A DNA stretch of 64,000 nt. Origin: Bordetella parapertussis. Its GTDB lineage: Bacteria; Pseudomonadota; Gammaproteobacteria; Burkholderiales; SG8-41. The position numbers and the translations under genes were made by a program. The notes beneath the pieces were generated by a model. The model worked only from the letters and a program-made list of their open reading frames with translations. It was not told the origin of the DNA and made no database searches. Location: the NCBI GenBank assembly GCA_945861275.1, contig CAMATZ010000013.1, positions 50,746 through 114,745 on the forward strand. The letters run 5' to 3'. Positions 42,953-51,531 of the stretch are shown piece by piece. The stretch's first letter is position 1; each line of letters starts with the position of its first letter.

Positions 42953-43645
42953 TTATGCGCCCTGTGCCGCCAACGTAACCCTGCGTTCGCGCCACGTTTT
43001 CACCGTAGTCATCACCAAAAAATCCAGCACGCAGTAAAACACGCCTGCCGCCAGTGGCGGATTGGTGGTGGTGAGTTCAAGCCAGGGCGTTAGCGGCTGC
43101 CAAGTCCAGTTGCCGATCCAGGTGCCGTAGATTTCCATGGTGAGCGACAGTATGAACATCACGGCGTAGAGCTTGCGCGCGTGGCTGAAAATCATGCACA
43201 GGATCAGTATCGCAAACAGCAGTAAGCCGAAAGTGTCGATTCCGCTCGCAGCCAACAGCAGCACGAAGGGTGCGGCGGCCAGCGGTACCAACCAGGTGAT
43301 CCAGTCGCGCAGGCGTTCAGTGATAATGATGCCCAGCATCAGCAGCAGTGCATGTCCGGGCGGCACGAACGCCGGAATATTGCCGAGCCGGTAGTCGTAA
43401 AGGCCCCACACCAGCGACAGAAAACATTCGCCGAGCGTGGCGTAAACCACGCACGCCGCGAGCGTGATTTGTTCTTCGCGCGCCGCGTGGCGCACCCAGT
43501 ACAACAGCAGAAACCATAACCCCACGTTGGTCAGCGTCTGTCCCCAGAACGGCACCCACTGGTCGAAGGCGAGGCCGAGCACAATCACGGCGCAGATCAG
43601 CGCCGCACGCAGGTTGTCACGAGTGACGCGGGTTTCGGTGAGCAT
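42953..43645 (-). CDS. Polytopic inner-membrane protein of unknown function
   Basis: This protein of about 230 residues (from the ATG at 43645; 250 from 43705) has seven or eight hydrophobic segments, for example LRAALICAVIVLGLAF, VGLWFLLLYWV, ALLLMLGIIITERL, FGLLLFAILILCMIF and LAAGVFYCVLDFLVMTTV. I do not recognise the family. A Trp-rich loop (MEIYGTWIGNWTWQPLTPW) lies between the last two segments, a pattern seen in some carotenoid or lipid membrane enzymes, but that is not enough to name it. The gene is divergent from the quinone oxidoreductase-like gene. Confidence 0.78.
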   Translation of the reverse strand: MLTETRVTRDNLRAALICAVIVLGLAFDQWVPFWGQTLTNVGLWFLLLYWVRHAAREEQITLAACVVYATLGECFLSLVWGLYDYRLGNIPAFVPPGHALLLMLGIIITERLRDWITWLVPLAAAPFVLLLAASGIDTFGLLLFAILILCMIFSHARKLYAVMFILSLTMEIYGTWIGNWTWQPLTPWLELTTTNPPLAAGVFYCVLDFLVMTTVKTWRERRVTLAAQGA

Positions 43646-43738
43646 GGCAGGGTGCGATAATAACAAAGCTGCGGGACCCCGTCCCGGCCATTCATACTCG
43701 CGCATAACCTCAAACCTTCAATAGCGAACGGAGCTGCC

Positions 43739-44713
43739 ATGAAAACCTGCTGGATAAAATCTGACCATCAATCCGTCGCACTCGAATATCGCGAGTTGCC
43801 GATACCTGAACCCAAGGCGGGCGAAGTCGTCATACGCAATCATGGTTCGTCGCTCAATCGCGGCGAACTCATTGTCGGCAGCGTGGTGCATGGCGGCCCG
43901 CTGAAACTCGGCGGCGGTGATGGCGCCGGCGTGGTGCATGCGGTGGGCGCGGGCGTCAGCGGCTTCAAAGTGGGCGACAAGGTATTCGGGCGCGTGATGG
44001 GCGGCTGGGCCGAGTACTGCGTTGCGCGCGCCGAGCAACTGATGCCGATGCCCGAGCGGCTGACTTGGGAGCAGGCGGCTTCGGTGGGCGTGGCGTTTCT
44101 CACCGCCTATGAATTGATCTATCCGCCGTACGGCAAACTGAAAAAAGGCGAAACGCTGCTGGTGGCCGGCGCGTCCTCGGGCGTGGGCGTGGCAGCAGTG
44201 CAAATCGGCAAGGCGCTGGGCTGCACCGTGATCGGCACCTCCGGCTCCGCCGACAAGTTGGCGAAGCTGAAGGCGCTGGGCATGGATCACGGCATCCAGA
44301 CACGCAAACCGGATTTTGCCGCGAAAGTGAAGGAACTCACTGGCGGCAAAGGCGCTGACCTTGCCATCAATCTGGTGGGCGGCTCGGTGTTCGCGGAATT
44401 GATGCGTTCGCTCGCGCGCAAAGGGCGTATCGGCATCGTCGGTTACGTTGATGGCGTGCATAAGGCCGAGATCGATCTCACCGCGCTGCATGCCAACCGC
44501 TTCGAGGTGTATGGCGTGTCCAACAGCAAAATGACCACCGAAGAACGCGCCGAAGCAATGCGCAACTTCATCCGCGACGTGCTGCCGATGTTGAACGATG
44601 GACGCATCACGCCGGTGGTGGACAAGGTGTATGCGTTTGCCGACCTGCCGGCGGCGAAGCAGTACATGGAGTCGGATGCGCAGATGGGGAAGGTGGTGGT
44701 GCGGGTGCAGTAG
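43739..44713 (+). CDS. Zinc-type alcohol dehydrogenase-like (MDR) quinone oxidoreductase
   Basis: This 324-residue medium-chain dehydrogenase has the GroES-like domain (EVVIRNHGSSLNRGELIVG) and the NADPH Rossmann fold VAGASSGVGVAAVQIGKALG (about 143-162). It lacks the Cys/His zinc ligands of classical alcohol dehydrogenases, so an NADPH:quinone oxidoreductase or enoyl reductase activity is more likely. GGAGCTGCC precedes the ATG. It is a single gene followed by a palindromic repeat. Confidence 0.88.
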   Translation: MKTCWIKSDHQSVALEYRELPIPEPKAGEVVIRNHGSSLNRGELIVGSVVHGGPLKLGGGDGAGVVHAVGAGVSGFKVGDKVFGRVMGGWAEYCVARAEQLMPMPERLTWEQAASVGVAFLTAYELIYPPYGKLKKGETLLVAGASSGVGVAAVQIGKALGCTVIGTSGSADKLAKLKALGMDHGIQTRKPDFAAKVKELTGGKGADLAINLVGGSVFAELMRSLARKGRIGIVGYVDGVHKAEIDLTALHANRFEVYGVSNSKMTTEERAEAMRNFIRDVLPMLNDGRITPVVDKVYAFADLPAAKQYMESDAQMGKVVVRVQ

Positions 44714-44752
44714 CACGTGTATCACGTTCTTTTGTACGGCCAAAAGAAAGTT

Positions 44753-44863
44753 CTGTAGGTTGGGCTGAAAAGCCCAACGACAACGGCTCGCTCCAAACGC
44801 AGATTGATCAGGATCGCCGGTGCTGTGATGTTGGGCTTCGCAGGTTCAGCCCAACCTACAGGC
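44753..44863. repeat. GTAGGTTGGGCT palindromic repeat
   Basis: TGTAGGTTGGGCTGAA...GCCCAAC on the left pairs with GTTGGGC...TTCAGCCCAACCTACA on the right. Confidence 0.85.
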
Positions 44864-44975
44864 TGCGGAGTGCGAGCATTTTCTTTCTTGCCTCTGCTTG
44901 AATGATAAAATGCACGACGGTTGTTTTGAAGGTGCGATTTCGTTCAACTATCGGTTATCGCAAAAGAGCGGAGCG

Positions 44976-45968
44976 ATGATGAAGCGGCAAGAATTGACCA
45001 GGCACGCGGGCGCTGCGATAACCGTGTTCTTAAGTGCGCACGCCGTGGCGCAGCCCGCTGCAAGCGCACAGGATTACCCGCGCAAGCCGATCCGCATCAT
45101 CATCGGCTTCACCCCCGGCGGCGGTCCTGACATCACCGCGCGCTACATCGCGCAGAAACTCACCGAATCATTAAAGCAGCAGGTGATCGTCGATAACCGT
45201 CCCGGCGCGGGCGGCACGGTGGGCGCAAATCTTGTCGCGACTGCGAACCCGGATGGTTACACCTTGCTGTCGGTGTCGCCGGCGCACGCGGTGAGCGCGG
45301 CGATTTACGCCAAATTGCCGTACGACACGATCAGGGATCTGTCGGGCATTACACAAACCGCGGTGTCCAAATATCTGCTGGTGGCAGCGCCCGCGCTGGG
45401 GGCGAAGACGCTGAAGGATTTTCTGGCGGCGGCGAAGGCCAGACCGGGGCAGCTCAATTTCTCCTCGGCGGGCGTGGGCAGCGGTTCGCATTTTGCCGCC
45501 GAGCAATTCAAGGCGGCTGCCGCGATCAACATCGTGCACGTGCCGTTCAAAGGCATACCCGAAGCGCTGACCGAAACCATCAGCGGGCGCGTGCATCTGT
45601 TCATGGCGCCGATCGCCAACGCGCTCAATATGGTGAAAGAGGGGCGGGTAGTGGGGCTGGGCGTGTCGTCGTTGCAGCGTGACGCACTGCTACCCGACAT
45701 GCCGTCGCTGGCGGAAGCGGGGCTGCCGGGGTTCCGCGCGGATTTGTGGTTCGGCATGCTCACCTCGTCGCAAGCGCCCAGGCCGGTCATTGCAAAATTG
45801 AACAGCGAGATACGCCGCATACTCAGCGACGCGGAGGTGAAGCAGCGCTGGTTGCCGATAGGGCTGGAGCCGCGTCCTACGACGCCGGACGAGTTCGACA
45901 GGATCGTCGCCGATGAAATAGCGGCATTCACCAAAATCGCCCGCGCAGTGAACATCAAGGCAGACTAG
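44976..45968 (+). CDS. Bug/TctC-family substrate-binding protein
   Basis: This 330-residue Bug receptor starts at the ATG at 44976 (or the next codon, 44979) after GCGGAGCG and has a long signal region ending near PAASAQ. The mature protein begins DYPRKPIRIIIGFTPGGGPDITARYI and contains HVPFKGIPEALTETISG and a C-terminal FTKIARAVNIKAD. A pirin gene starts 4 bp after its stop, and the run continues with another Bug, an acyl-CoA ligase and an amidohydrolase, so this appears to be the first gene of a five-gene transcript. Confidence 0.9.
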   Translation: MMKRQELTRHAGAAITVFLSAHAVAQPAASAQDYPRKPIRIIIGFTPGGGPDITARYIAQKLTESLKQQVIVDNRPGAGGTVGANLVATANPDGYTLLSVSPAHAVSAAIYAKLPYDTIRDLSGITQTAVSKYLLVAAPALGAKTLKDFLAAAKARPGQLNFSSAGVGSGSHFAAEQFKAAAAINIVHVPFKGIPEALTETISGRVHLFMAPIANALNMVKEGRVVGLGVSSLQRDALLPDMPSLAEAGLPGFRADLWFGMLTSSQAPRPVIAKLNSEIRRILSDAEVKQRWLPIGLEPRPTTPDEFDRIVADEIAAFTKIARAVNIKAD

Positions 45969-45972
45969 AACA

Positions 45973-46821
45973 ATGGCCGTACGCACCTTGCAGCAGGTGA
46001 TTCCATCCGTGCCCACGTCGGATGGCGCCGGTGTCAAACTGCGCCGCAGCCTCGGCAGTCAGCGCGACCTTTACGTGGATCCGTTTCTGATGCTCGACGA
46101 ATTCTCGACCGACAATCCGGATGACTACATCGCGGGTTTTCCGTCGCATCCGCATCGCGGCTTCGAGACGGTGACCTATATGCTCGACGGCCACCTGCTG
46201 CACGAAGATCACATGGGCAATCGCGGTGATCTCAAAAGCGGCGGCGCGCAATGGATGACCGCCGGTCGCGGCATTATTCATTCGGAAATGCCGCAGCAGA
46301 CGCAGGGGCGCATGCGCGGCTTTCAGTTGTGGATCAACCTGCCGGCGGCAGAGAAGATGAAACCGGCGTGGTATCGTGACATCGAGCCGCACGAGATTCC
46401 GCAGGTCACGCTTGCCGACGGCGGCAGCGCAAAGGTTATCGCCGGAACCCTCAACGTCGCGGGCGTGGAGACCGATGGTGTCATTACCGGCATCACCACC
46501 GATCCGCTGTATCTCGATGTCGATTTGCCCAACGGGTCGCCGTTCACGCACTACCTGATTGAAGATTACAGCGCGTTTATCTACGTGTACGAAGGCAATC
46601 TGCTGATCGGCGGGCGCGCGTTGCAGGCACGCAGCGGCGGCGTGTTGTCAACCGGCGATCAGATTACCGTCACCGCTGATGGCGGCGCAGCGCGTTTTCT
46701 GCTGCTTGCCGGCAAGCCGCTGCGCGAGCCGATTGTGCAATACGGCCCGTTTGTGATGAACACGCGCGAGGAAGTCGAACAAGCCGTACGCGATTATCAG
46801 AACGGCAAACTGACCGCGTAG
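45973..46821 (+). CDS. Pirin-family protein
   Basis: This 282-residue pirin has the metal site SHPHRGFETVTYM (His-59, His-61), with His-103 and Glu-105 in RGIIHSEMPQ. It differs in sequence from the pirin at 24838, so the two are separate lineages. Quercetinase-like dioxygenase or redox-sensing use is known in the family. It is placed between two Bug receptors with gaps of 4 bp and 1 bp, which makes co-translation with them very likely and is an unusual partner for transport receptors. Confidence 0.9.
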   Translation: MAVRTLQQVIPSVPTSDGAGVKLRRSLGSQRDLYVDPFLMLDEFSTDNPDDYIAGFPSHPHRGFETVTYMLDGHLLHEDHMGNRGDLKSGGAQWMTAGRGIIHSEMPQQTQGRMRGFQLWINLPAAEKMKPAWYRDIEPHEIPQVTLADGGSAKVIAGTLNVAGVETDGVITGITTDPLYLDVDLPNGSPFTHYLIEDYSAFIYVYEGNLLIGGRALQARSGGVLSTGDQITVTADGGAARFLLLAGKPLREPIVQYGPFVMNTREEVEQAVRDYQNGKLTA

Positions 46822-46822
46822 T

Positions 46823-47809
46823 ATGATGCGTAAATATTTGTTTTTAAAGGGTTTTTTGTATGGCGCAATAGCAAGCAGCCTATACGCTGGTAGCAGCCAA
46901 GCACAGCAAAATTACCCCACACGCACGGTACGCATCGTGGTGCCGTATCCGCCGGGCGGCGGCAACGACATCATTGCCCGCGCCTATGCCGATGAATTAA
47001 CCAAGCGGCTCGCGCAACAGGTGATCATCGACAACCGTCCCGGTGGCAGCACCATCATCGGCACGGAACTGGTGGCGAAGGCTGCGCCCGACGGTTACAC
47101 CCTGCTGGTGAGCAGCCACACCACGTTTGCCATTGTGCCCAACGTCCGCGTGAAACCGCCGTATGACGTGGTGCGCGATTTCGAGCCGGTGGCGCTGCTG
47201 GCGACGCAGACCCTCGTGCTGGTGGTGCATCCATCGCTGCCTGCGCACGATATAAAACAATTGGTGGCGCTCGCCAGGGCGAGACCCGGCGCGCTGACCT
47301 ATTCCTCGGCGGGTGTCGGCGCCGGCGGACATTTTTGCGGCGAGCTTTTAAACAGCATGGCCGGCATCGACATCCGCCACATTCCGTATAAAGGCAGCGC
47401 GCCGGCGCTCACCGATCTCGTCGGCGGGCAGGTGTCGATGAGCTTCACCAGCATGGCGGCGGTGCAGGCGTTCGTGCGCAATGGACGGTTGCGTTTACTC
47501 GCCGTCACCAGTGCACAGCGTTCGCCGCTGGCGGCGCAAACACCGACCATCGCCGAGAGCGGCGTACCCGGTTACGACATGAGCGGCTGGAATGCGATGG
47601 TCGCACCGCGCGGCACCTCGAAAGCCATTGTTGAGCGGCTGAACGCCGAAATCGCGGCAATCATTAAATCACCGGAAGTACGCGAGCGCCTCGCCGCACA
47701 AGGCTACGAGCCGGAAGCAGGCACGCCGCAGCAACTGGGCGAGATGATCAAATCAGAACTGGCACGCTACGGCAAACTGGTCAAAGCCGTGGGCATGAAA
47801 GTAGAATGA
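46823..47809 (+). CDS. Bug/TctC-family substrate-binding protein
   Basis: This 328-residue Bug receptor has a signal peptide (MMRKYLFLKGFLYGAIASSLYAG, cut after SQAQ), then NYPTRTVRIVVPYPPGGGNDI, KAAPDGYTLLV, HIPYKGSAPALTDLVGG and the C-terminal GKLVKAVGMKVE. It begins 1 bp after the pirin stop, and its own stop overlaps the ligase ATG by 4 bp. The upstream A+T-rich codons are typical of exported proteins here. Confidence 0.9.
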   Translation: MMRKYLFLKGFLYGAIASSLYAGSSQAQQNYPTRTVRIVVPYPPGGGNDIIARAYADELTKRLAQQVIIDNRPGGSTIIGTELVAKAAPDGYTLLVSSHTTFAIVPNVRVKPPYDVVRDFEPVALLATQTLVLVVHPSLPAHDIKQLVALARARPGALTYSSAGVGAGGHFCGELLNSMAGIDIRHIPYKGSAPALTDLVGGQVSMSFTSMAAVQAFVRNGRLRLLAVTSAQRSPLAAQTPTIAESGVPGYDMSGWNAMVAPRGTSKAIVERLNAEIAAIIKSPEVRERLAAQGYEPEAGTPQQLGEMIKSELARYGKLVKAVGMKVE

Positions 47810-49380
47810 ATCCGCAGACATTGACTGAACTTTTATCGCGCCGGGTGGCGGCGGGGGGTGTCGCCCTCATCGATCGCGACACGCCGATTACTGCAGCTGC
47901 CCTGGATGACGAAAGCCGCAGAGTGGCACAGGGGCTGCACGATCTGGGCGTGCGCGAGGGCGACCGCGTGGCGCTGTGGCTGCCCAATGTGCCGGCGTGG
48001 TTCGCGTGTTTTTTTGCGTGCGCGCGGTTGGGTGCGATTGTGGTGGCGGTCAACACGCGCTTTCGCTCGAGTGAGATGGCCGACATTGTCGGGCGTTCCG
48101 GCGCCAGGGTGCTTGTCTACTGGCCCGGTTTCCGGCACATCGATTTCGACGGCATACTGCGCGATGCGGGTGTCGAGGCACTCAAGGAGCTGAAGACCAT
48201 TGTGGCCTATGGCGAACGCGACGATGCTCCGCCGCGCCATGAAATCCTCAGTCATCCGGTGATGGCGTATAGCGACCTCGCGCAGCGTGCGCCCTACGCG
48301 CACGATCACGCGCGGCCCGATCTCGGCTGTCTGATCTTCACCACCTCGGGCACCACCAAACTGCCCAAATTCGTGCTGCACCATCAGGCATCCATTGCCA
48401 GTCATGCGGCCGAGGCGGCACGCGGTTTCGGTTATGGCGATGCGGACGCCTGCACACTGTTGACCGCGCCGATGTGCGGCACCTTCGGCATGAGCAATGC
48501 CATGAGTCCGCTGGCGGGCGCGCGTCCGCTGGTGATGATGCCCACCTTTGAAGTGCAGGCCGCGGCGCGCGCGATCCATAAATATTCCGTCACGCATATA
48601 CACGCCACCGGTGACGTGGTGGCGCAATTGCGCGAAGCGTCACCGCTACCGATACCGTATCCCAGCGTGCGCGTGGTGCTGGGTGTGCGTGCGGGGCAGG
48701 CGCGCGCCGCGGATGCGCGAGGGCTGCGCATGATCGGCATTTACGGCTCCAGTGAAATGCAGGCAGTGCTGTCGCAGCAATCCGCGGATGCGTCACCGGA
48801 GCAACGTGAAATCGGCGGCGGCAAATTGATTACGGCAGAGACACAGGTGCGTGCGCGGCACACCGAGACCGGCGCGATCCTGCCGCACGGCGAGCAGGGC
48901 GAACTGGAATTCAGGGGGCCGAGTTGCATGATGGCTTATTACGGCAACCCGCAGGCCACGGCAGCGGCATTCACTGCAGACGGATTTTTCAAAAGCGGCG
49001 ATCTGGGCTATACCGTGGCCGAAGGCGAGTTTGTGTATTTGTCGCGCATCGGCGATGTGTTACGGCTGTCGGGCTTCCTGGTGAACCCGCTGGAAATCGA
49101 GGCCGTGCTTGACGCCCATCCTACGGTGGCGACCAGTCAGGTGGTGGGTATCGACGGCCCGCGCGGCCCGATGCCGGTGGCGTTTGTGCTGCCGAAAAAC
49201 GGCGCGGGCGTCGACGAAGCCGCGCTGATCGCGCATTGCAAAAAGCAAATTGCGCACTACAAAGTGCCGCACCATGTGCTGCCCATAGCTGTGTTTCCAT
49301 TTACGGCGAGCGCGAACGGGAACAAAATACAAAAAACCAGATTGCGCGAAATGGCAGTGGCGGCGTTGCGTGAAAAATGA
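47806..49380 (+). CDS. AMP-dependent acyl-CoA synthetase/ligase
   Basis: This 524-residue ANL-superfamily enzyme has the ATP-binding loop FTTSGTTKLPKF (about 178-189; normally SGTTGxPKG, with Gly replaced by Lys-Leu), GIYGSSEMQAV, the hinge GDVLRLSGFLVNPLEIE and the C-terminal Lys in SANGNKIQKTRLRE. It would make an acyl-CoA from a carboxylic acid taken up by the upstream receptors. It overlaps the Bug gene by ATGA and is followed 42 bp later by an amidohydrolase gene. The altered P-loop may slow or change the reaction but the rest is intact. Confidence 0.88.
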   Translation: MNPQTLTELLSRRVAAGGVALIDRDTPITAAALDDESRRVAQGLHDLGVREGDRVALWLPNVPAWFACFFACARLGAIVVAVNTRFRSSEMADIVGRSGARVLVYWPGFRHIDFDGILRDAGVEALKELKTIVAYGERDDAPPRHEILSHPVMAYSDLAQRAPYAHDHARPDLGCLIFTTSGTTKLPKFVLHHQASIASHAAEAARGFGYGDADACTLLTAPMCGTFGMSNAMSPLAGARPLVMMPTFEVQAAARAIHKYSVTHIHATGDVVAQLREASPLPIPYPSVRVVLGVRAGQARAADARGLRMIGIYGSSEMQAVLSQQSADASPEQREIGGGKLITAETQVRARHTETGAILPHGEQGELEFRGPSCMMAYYGNPQATAAAFTADGFFKSGDLGYTVAEGEFVYLSRIGDVLRLSGFLVNPLEIEAVLDAHPTVATSQVVGIDGPRGPMPVAFVLPKNGAGVDEAALIAHCKKQIAHYKVPHHVLPIAVFPFTASANGNKIQKTRLREMAVAALREK

Positions 49381-49422
49381 TGTAACGTGTGTTTTTAAAT
49401 ATAAAATTAACGAGGAGTATTG

Positions 49423-50454
49423 ATGAGTGATCAAAATCGGCGCGACTTTCTCGCAGGCATGGCGGCGCTGGGCGCGAGCACCTTTCTGCACGGTTGTGCA
49501 GCCACGGATGGCACAGGCGCCGGCGCGAAGCCGCACCGCATCGACGTGCATCATCATTTCGTCTCACCCGGATATTCGGCGGCGTTGAAGCAGCTGGGGC
49601 GGGGGCACGCCAAATGGTCGGTGCAAATGTCGCTCGACGACATGGACAAGAGCGGCATACAAACGTCGCTGCTGTCGTTGATACAACCGGCGATAGCGAT
49701 TGGCGACGTTGCGCTGGGCCGCAAGCTCTCGCGCGAGGCCAACGAACACTCGGCGAAACTCGTGCGTGATCATCCGGGGCGCTTCGGCACTTTCGCCGCG
49801 CTGCCGTATACTGATACCGAAGGCAGCCTCGCCGAAATTGCCTATGCACTCGACACACTCAAGGCTGAAGGGTTTTGTTTGATGACGAGTTACGGTGGCC
49901 GTTATCTCGGCGACCCCGCGTTCTGGCCGGTGCTTGAGGAATTGAACCGCCGCAAAGCGGTGGTGTATACGCATCCGCTGGCGCCACAGTGCTGCGGCAA
50001 AATTCCCGCACCCGTATCCGTGGGCACCATCGAATACGCGGTGGATACCACGCGCACCATGGCAAGCCTGATGTTTCACGGCGCGGCCGCGCGCTACCCG
50101 GACATCCAATGGATTTTCTCGCACAGCGGCGGCGTCACGCCGTTTCTGGTGTCGCGGTTTGAACGCGAAGAAACGACGATCAAGGGCATCAAGGAAAAAC
50201 TGCCCAACGGCTTTAAGCATGAGCTGTCGAAGTTCTACTACGACATGGCGCAGGGCAATCACCCGGGCGCGCTCGATGCGCTACTGCATATCGCGCCGGT
50301 GTCGCAGTTTTTATATGGCACGGATTACCCGTTCCGCGACGGTGCGGAAGTCAACGAGGGGCTGGCAAAGTATCAGCGCTTCACCGCTGCAGAGCGGCGT
50401 GCCATTGATCGTGACAACGCGCTGCGCATACTGCCGACGCTGAACCGCGCGTAA
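49423..50454 (+). CDS. Tat-exported lipoprotein-like amidohydrolase (amidohydrolase 2 family)
   Basis: This 343-residue protein starts with a twin-arginine signal (NRRDFLAGMAALGAS) followed by a lipobox-like LHGC, so it is probably moved folded through the Tat system and may be lipid-anchored. The enzyme part begins HRIDVHHHF (metal His residues 43-45) and has FSHSGGVTPFL and TDYPF segments, which match the decarboxylase/amidohydrolase-2 group (for example 6-methylsalicylate or ACMSD-like). ACGAGGAGTATTG precedes the ATG at 49423. It closes the Bug-pirin-Bug-ligase run. Confidence 0.87.
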   Translation: MSDQNRRDFLAGMAALGASTFLHGCAATDGTGAGAKPHRIDVHHHFVSPGYSAALKQLGRGHAKWSVQMSLDDMDKSGIQTSLLSLIQPAIAIGDVALGRKLSREANEHSAKLVRDHPGRFGTFAALPYTDTEGSLAEIAYALDTLKAEGFCLMTSYGGRYLGDPAFWPVLEELNRRKAVVYTHPLAPQCCGKIPAPVSVGTIEYAVDTTRTMASLMFHGAAARYPDIQWIFSHSGGVTPFLVSRFEREETTIKGIKEKLPNGFKHELSKFYYDMAQGNHPGALDALLHIAPVSQFLYGTDYPFRDGAEVNEGLAKYQRFTAAERRAIDRDNALRILPTLNRA

Positions 50455-50463
50455 CCAACCGCT

Positions 50464-50493
50464 CCGTCATTCCGGCGTGCGCCGGAATGACGG
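50464..50493. repeat. CGTCATTCCGGCG minimal hairpin
   Basis: CCGTCATTCCGGCG and CGCCGGAATGACGG join with only two bases between, immediately downstream of the amidohydrolase and at the 3' end of the opposite-strand Bug gene. It could act as a bidirectional transcription barrier but has no T-run. Confidence 0.8.
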
Positions 50494-50497
50494 CTTA

Positions 50498-51457
50498 CTA
50501 CTTCGCAAACCCCAGTTCCCGCAGCAACTTCGCCGTAACCTCACGCTCGGCTTCAAGCTCGTGCTTGAACTGCGCGGAATCCGCAAACGCATCTGCCCAG
50601 CCGTATTGCTCCAGCGCTTTTTTCCACACTTCGGTTTTCATCAGTTTGCCGAGACGCTCGTCCCAGAATGCCACCACCTCGCGTGGCGTGCCGGGGGGAG
50701 CGAACAGGCCGCGCCAATGCAGAACCTGCATGTCGATGCCCATGCCGCGCCAGTGCGGCACGCCCTTCAATTCACCGCCCTGCGGCGAGGGTGCGGAGGT
50801 CGCGATCAGCCGCGCTTTGCCGGCTTTGGCGTGCTCCTTCGCTTCGGATACGGTGGTTGAAATCACCTGCACGTGGCCGCCCAGCAACTGAATGTTCAAA
50901 TTGCCCCTGAACGCCGCAATGCGCAGCTTTTTGTAATCCACACCATACTGCATCGCCGGGCGCAGGATATTGAAGTAATCGTTGCTGGGCATTGAGCCCA
51001 CGCCGAAGGTGACTGAAGTGGGGTCGCCTTTGACCTGATCGAGAATGTCTTTGGCGCTGCGCAGCGGGGCGTCCGCACGCACCACCCACACCAGGTATTC
51101 GGTGATCAGCCTTGCCAACGGCACAAAATTGTCGAAGTCGAGTTGCGTGGTGCCGACGATCTTGTTTTGATAAATGCGATTGCTCTCGACGTACAACACA
51201 TGCGCGTCGCCTTTCTTCTGGTGCACATAGGCTTTTGCGGCGTCACCCGCCGCGCCCCCCATATTGTTGATGACCATCGGCTGGTTGATGAGTTGCGTTT
51301 CGTGCAACGCGTTATCCAGCGCGCGGGCGGCGGTATCGAGCCCACCGCCCGCATTACCGGCGGGCACGACTTCAATGCGCCGAGTGGGATAGGCAGCGTG
51401 CGCGCCCAGCGAGAGCAGCAGCCAGCCGGTGAGAATCACTAACCATGAATTTTTCAT
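50498..51457 (-). CDS. Bug/TctC-family substrate-binding protein, divergent
   Basis: This 319-residue receptor has a signal peptide (MKNSWLVILTGWLLLSLGAHA) and a Bug-like fold but a modified N-terminal motif, AYPTRRIEVVPAGNAGGGLDT, in place of PFPPGGxxD. The segments KKLRIAAFRGNLNIQLLGGHVQ and HWRGLFAPPGTP match the TctC branch. The ligand pocket is therefore likely different from the other receptors. It is divergent from the MmgE/PrpD gene at 51532 with 74 bp between them. Confidence 0.87.
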   Translation of the reverse strand: MKNSWLVILTGWLLLSLGAHAAYPTRRIEVVPAGNAGGGLDTAARALDNALHETQLINQPMVINNMGGAAGDAAKAYVHQKKGDAHVLYVESNRIYQNKIVGTTQLDFDNFVPLARLITEYLVWVVRADAPLRSAKDILDQVKGDPTSVTFGVGSMPSNDYFNILRPAMQYGVDYKKLRIAAFRGNLNIQLLGGHVQVISTTVSEAKEHAKAGKARLIATSAPSPQGGELKGVPHWRGMGIDMQVLHWRGLFAPPGTPREVVAFWDERLGKLMKTEVWKKALEQYGWADAFADSAQFKHELEAEREVTAKLLRELGFAK

Positions 51458-51531
51458 TTTCGCATTTTCGGTAAATTCGATGTTGCCATTATAATCACCC
51501 CGGCTTTTGTCGAAACCAATAAAGAATCGTC

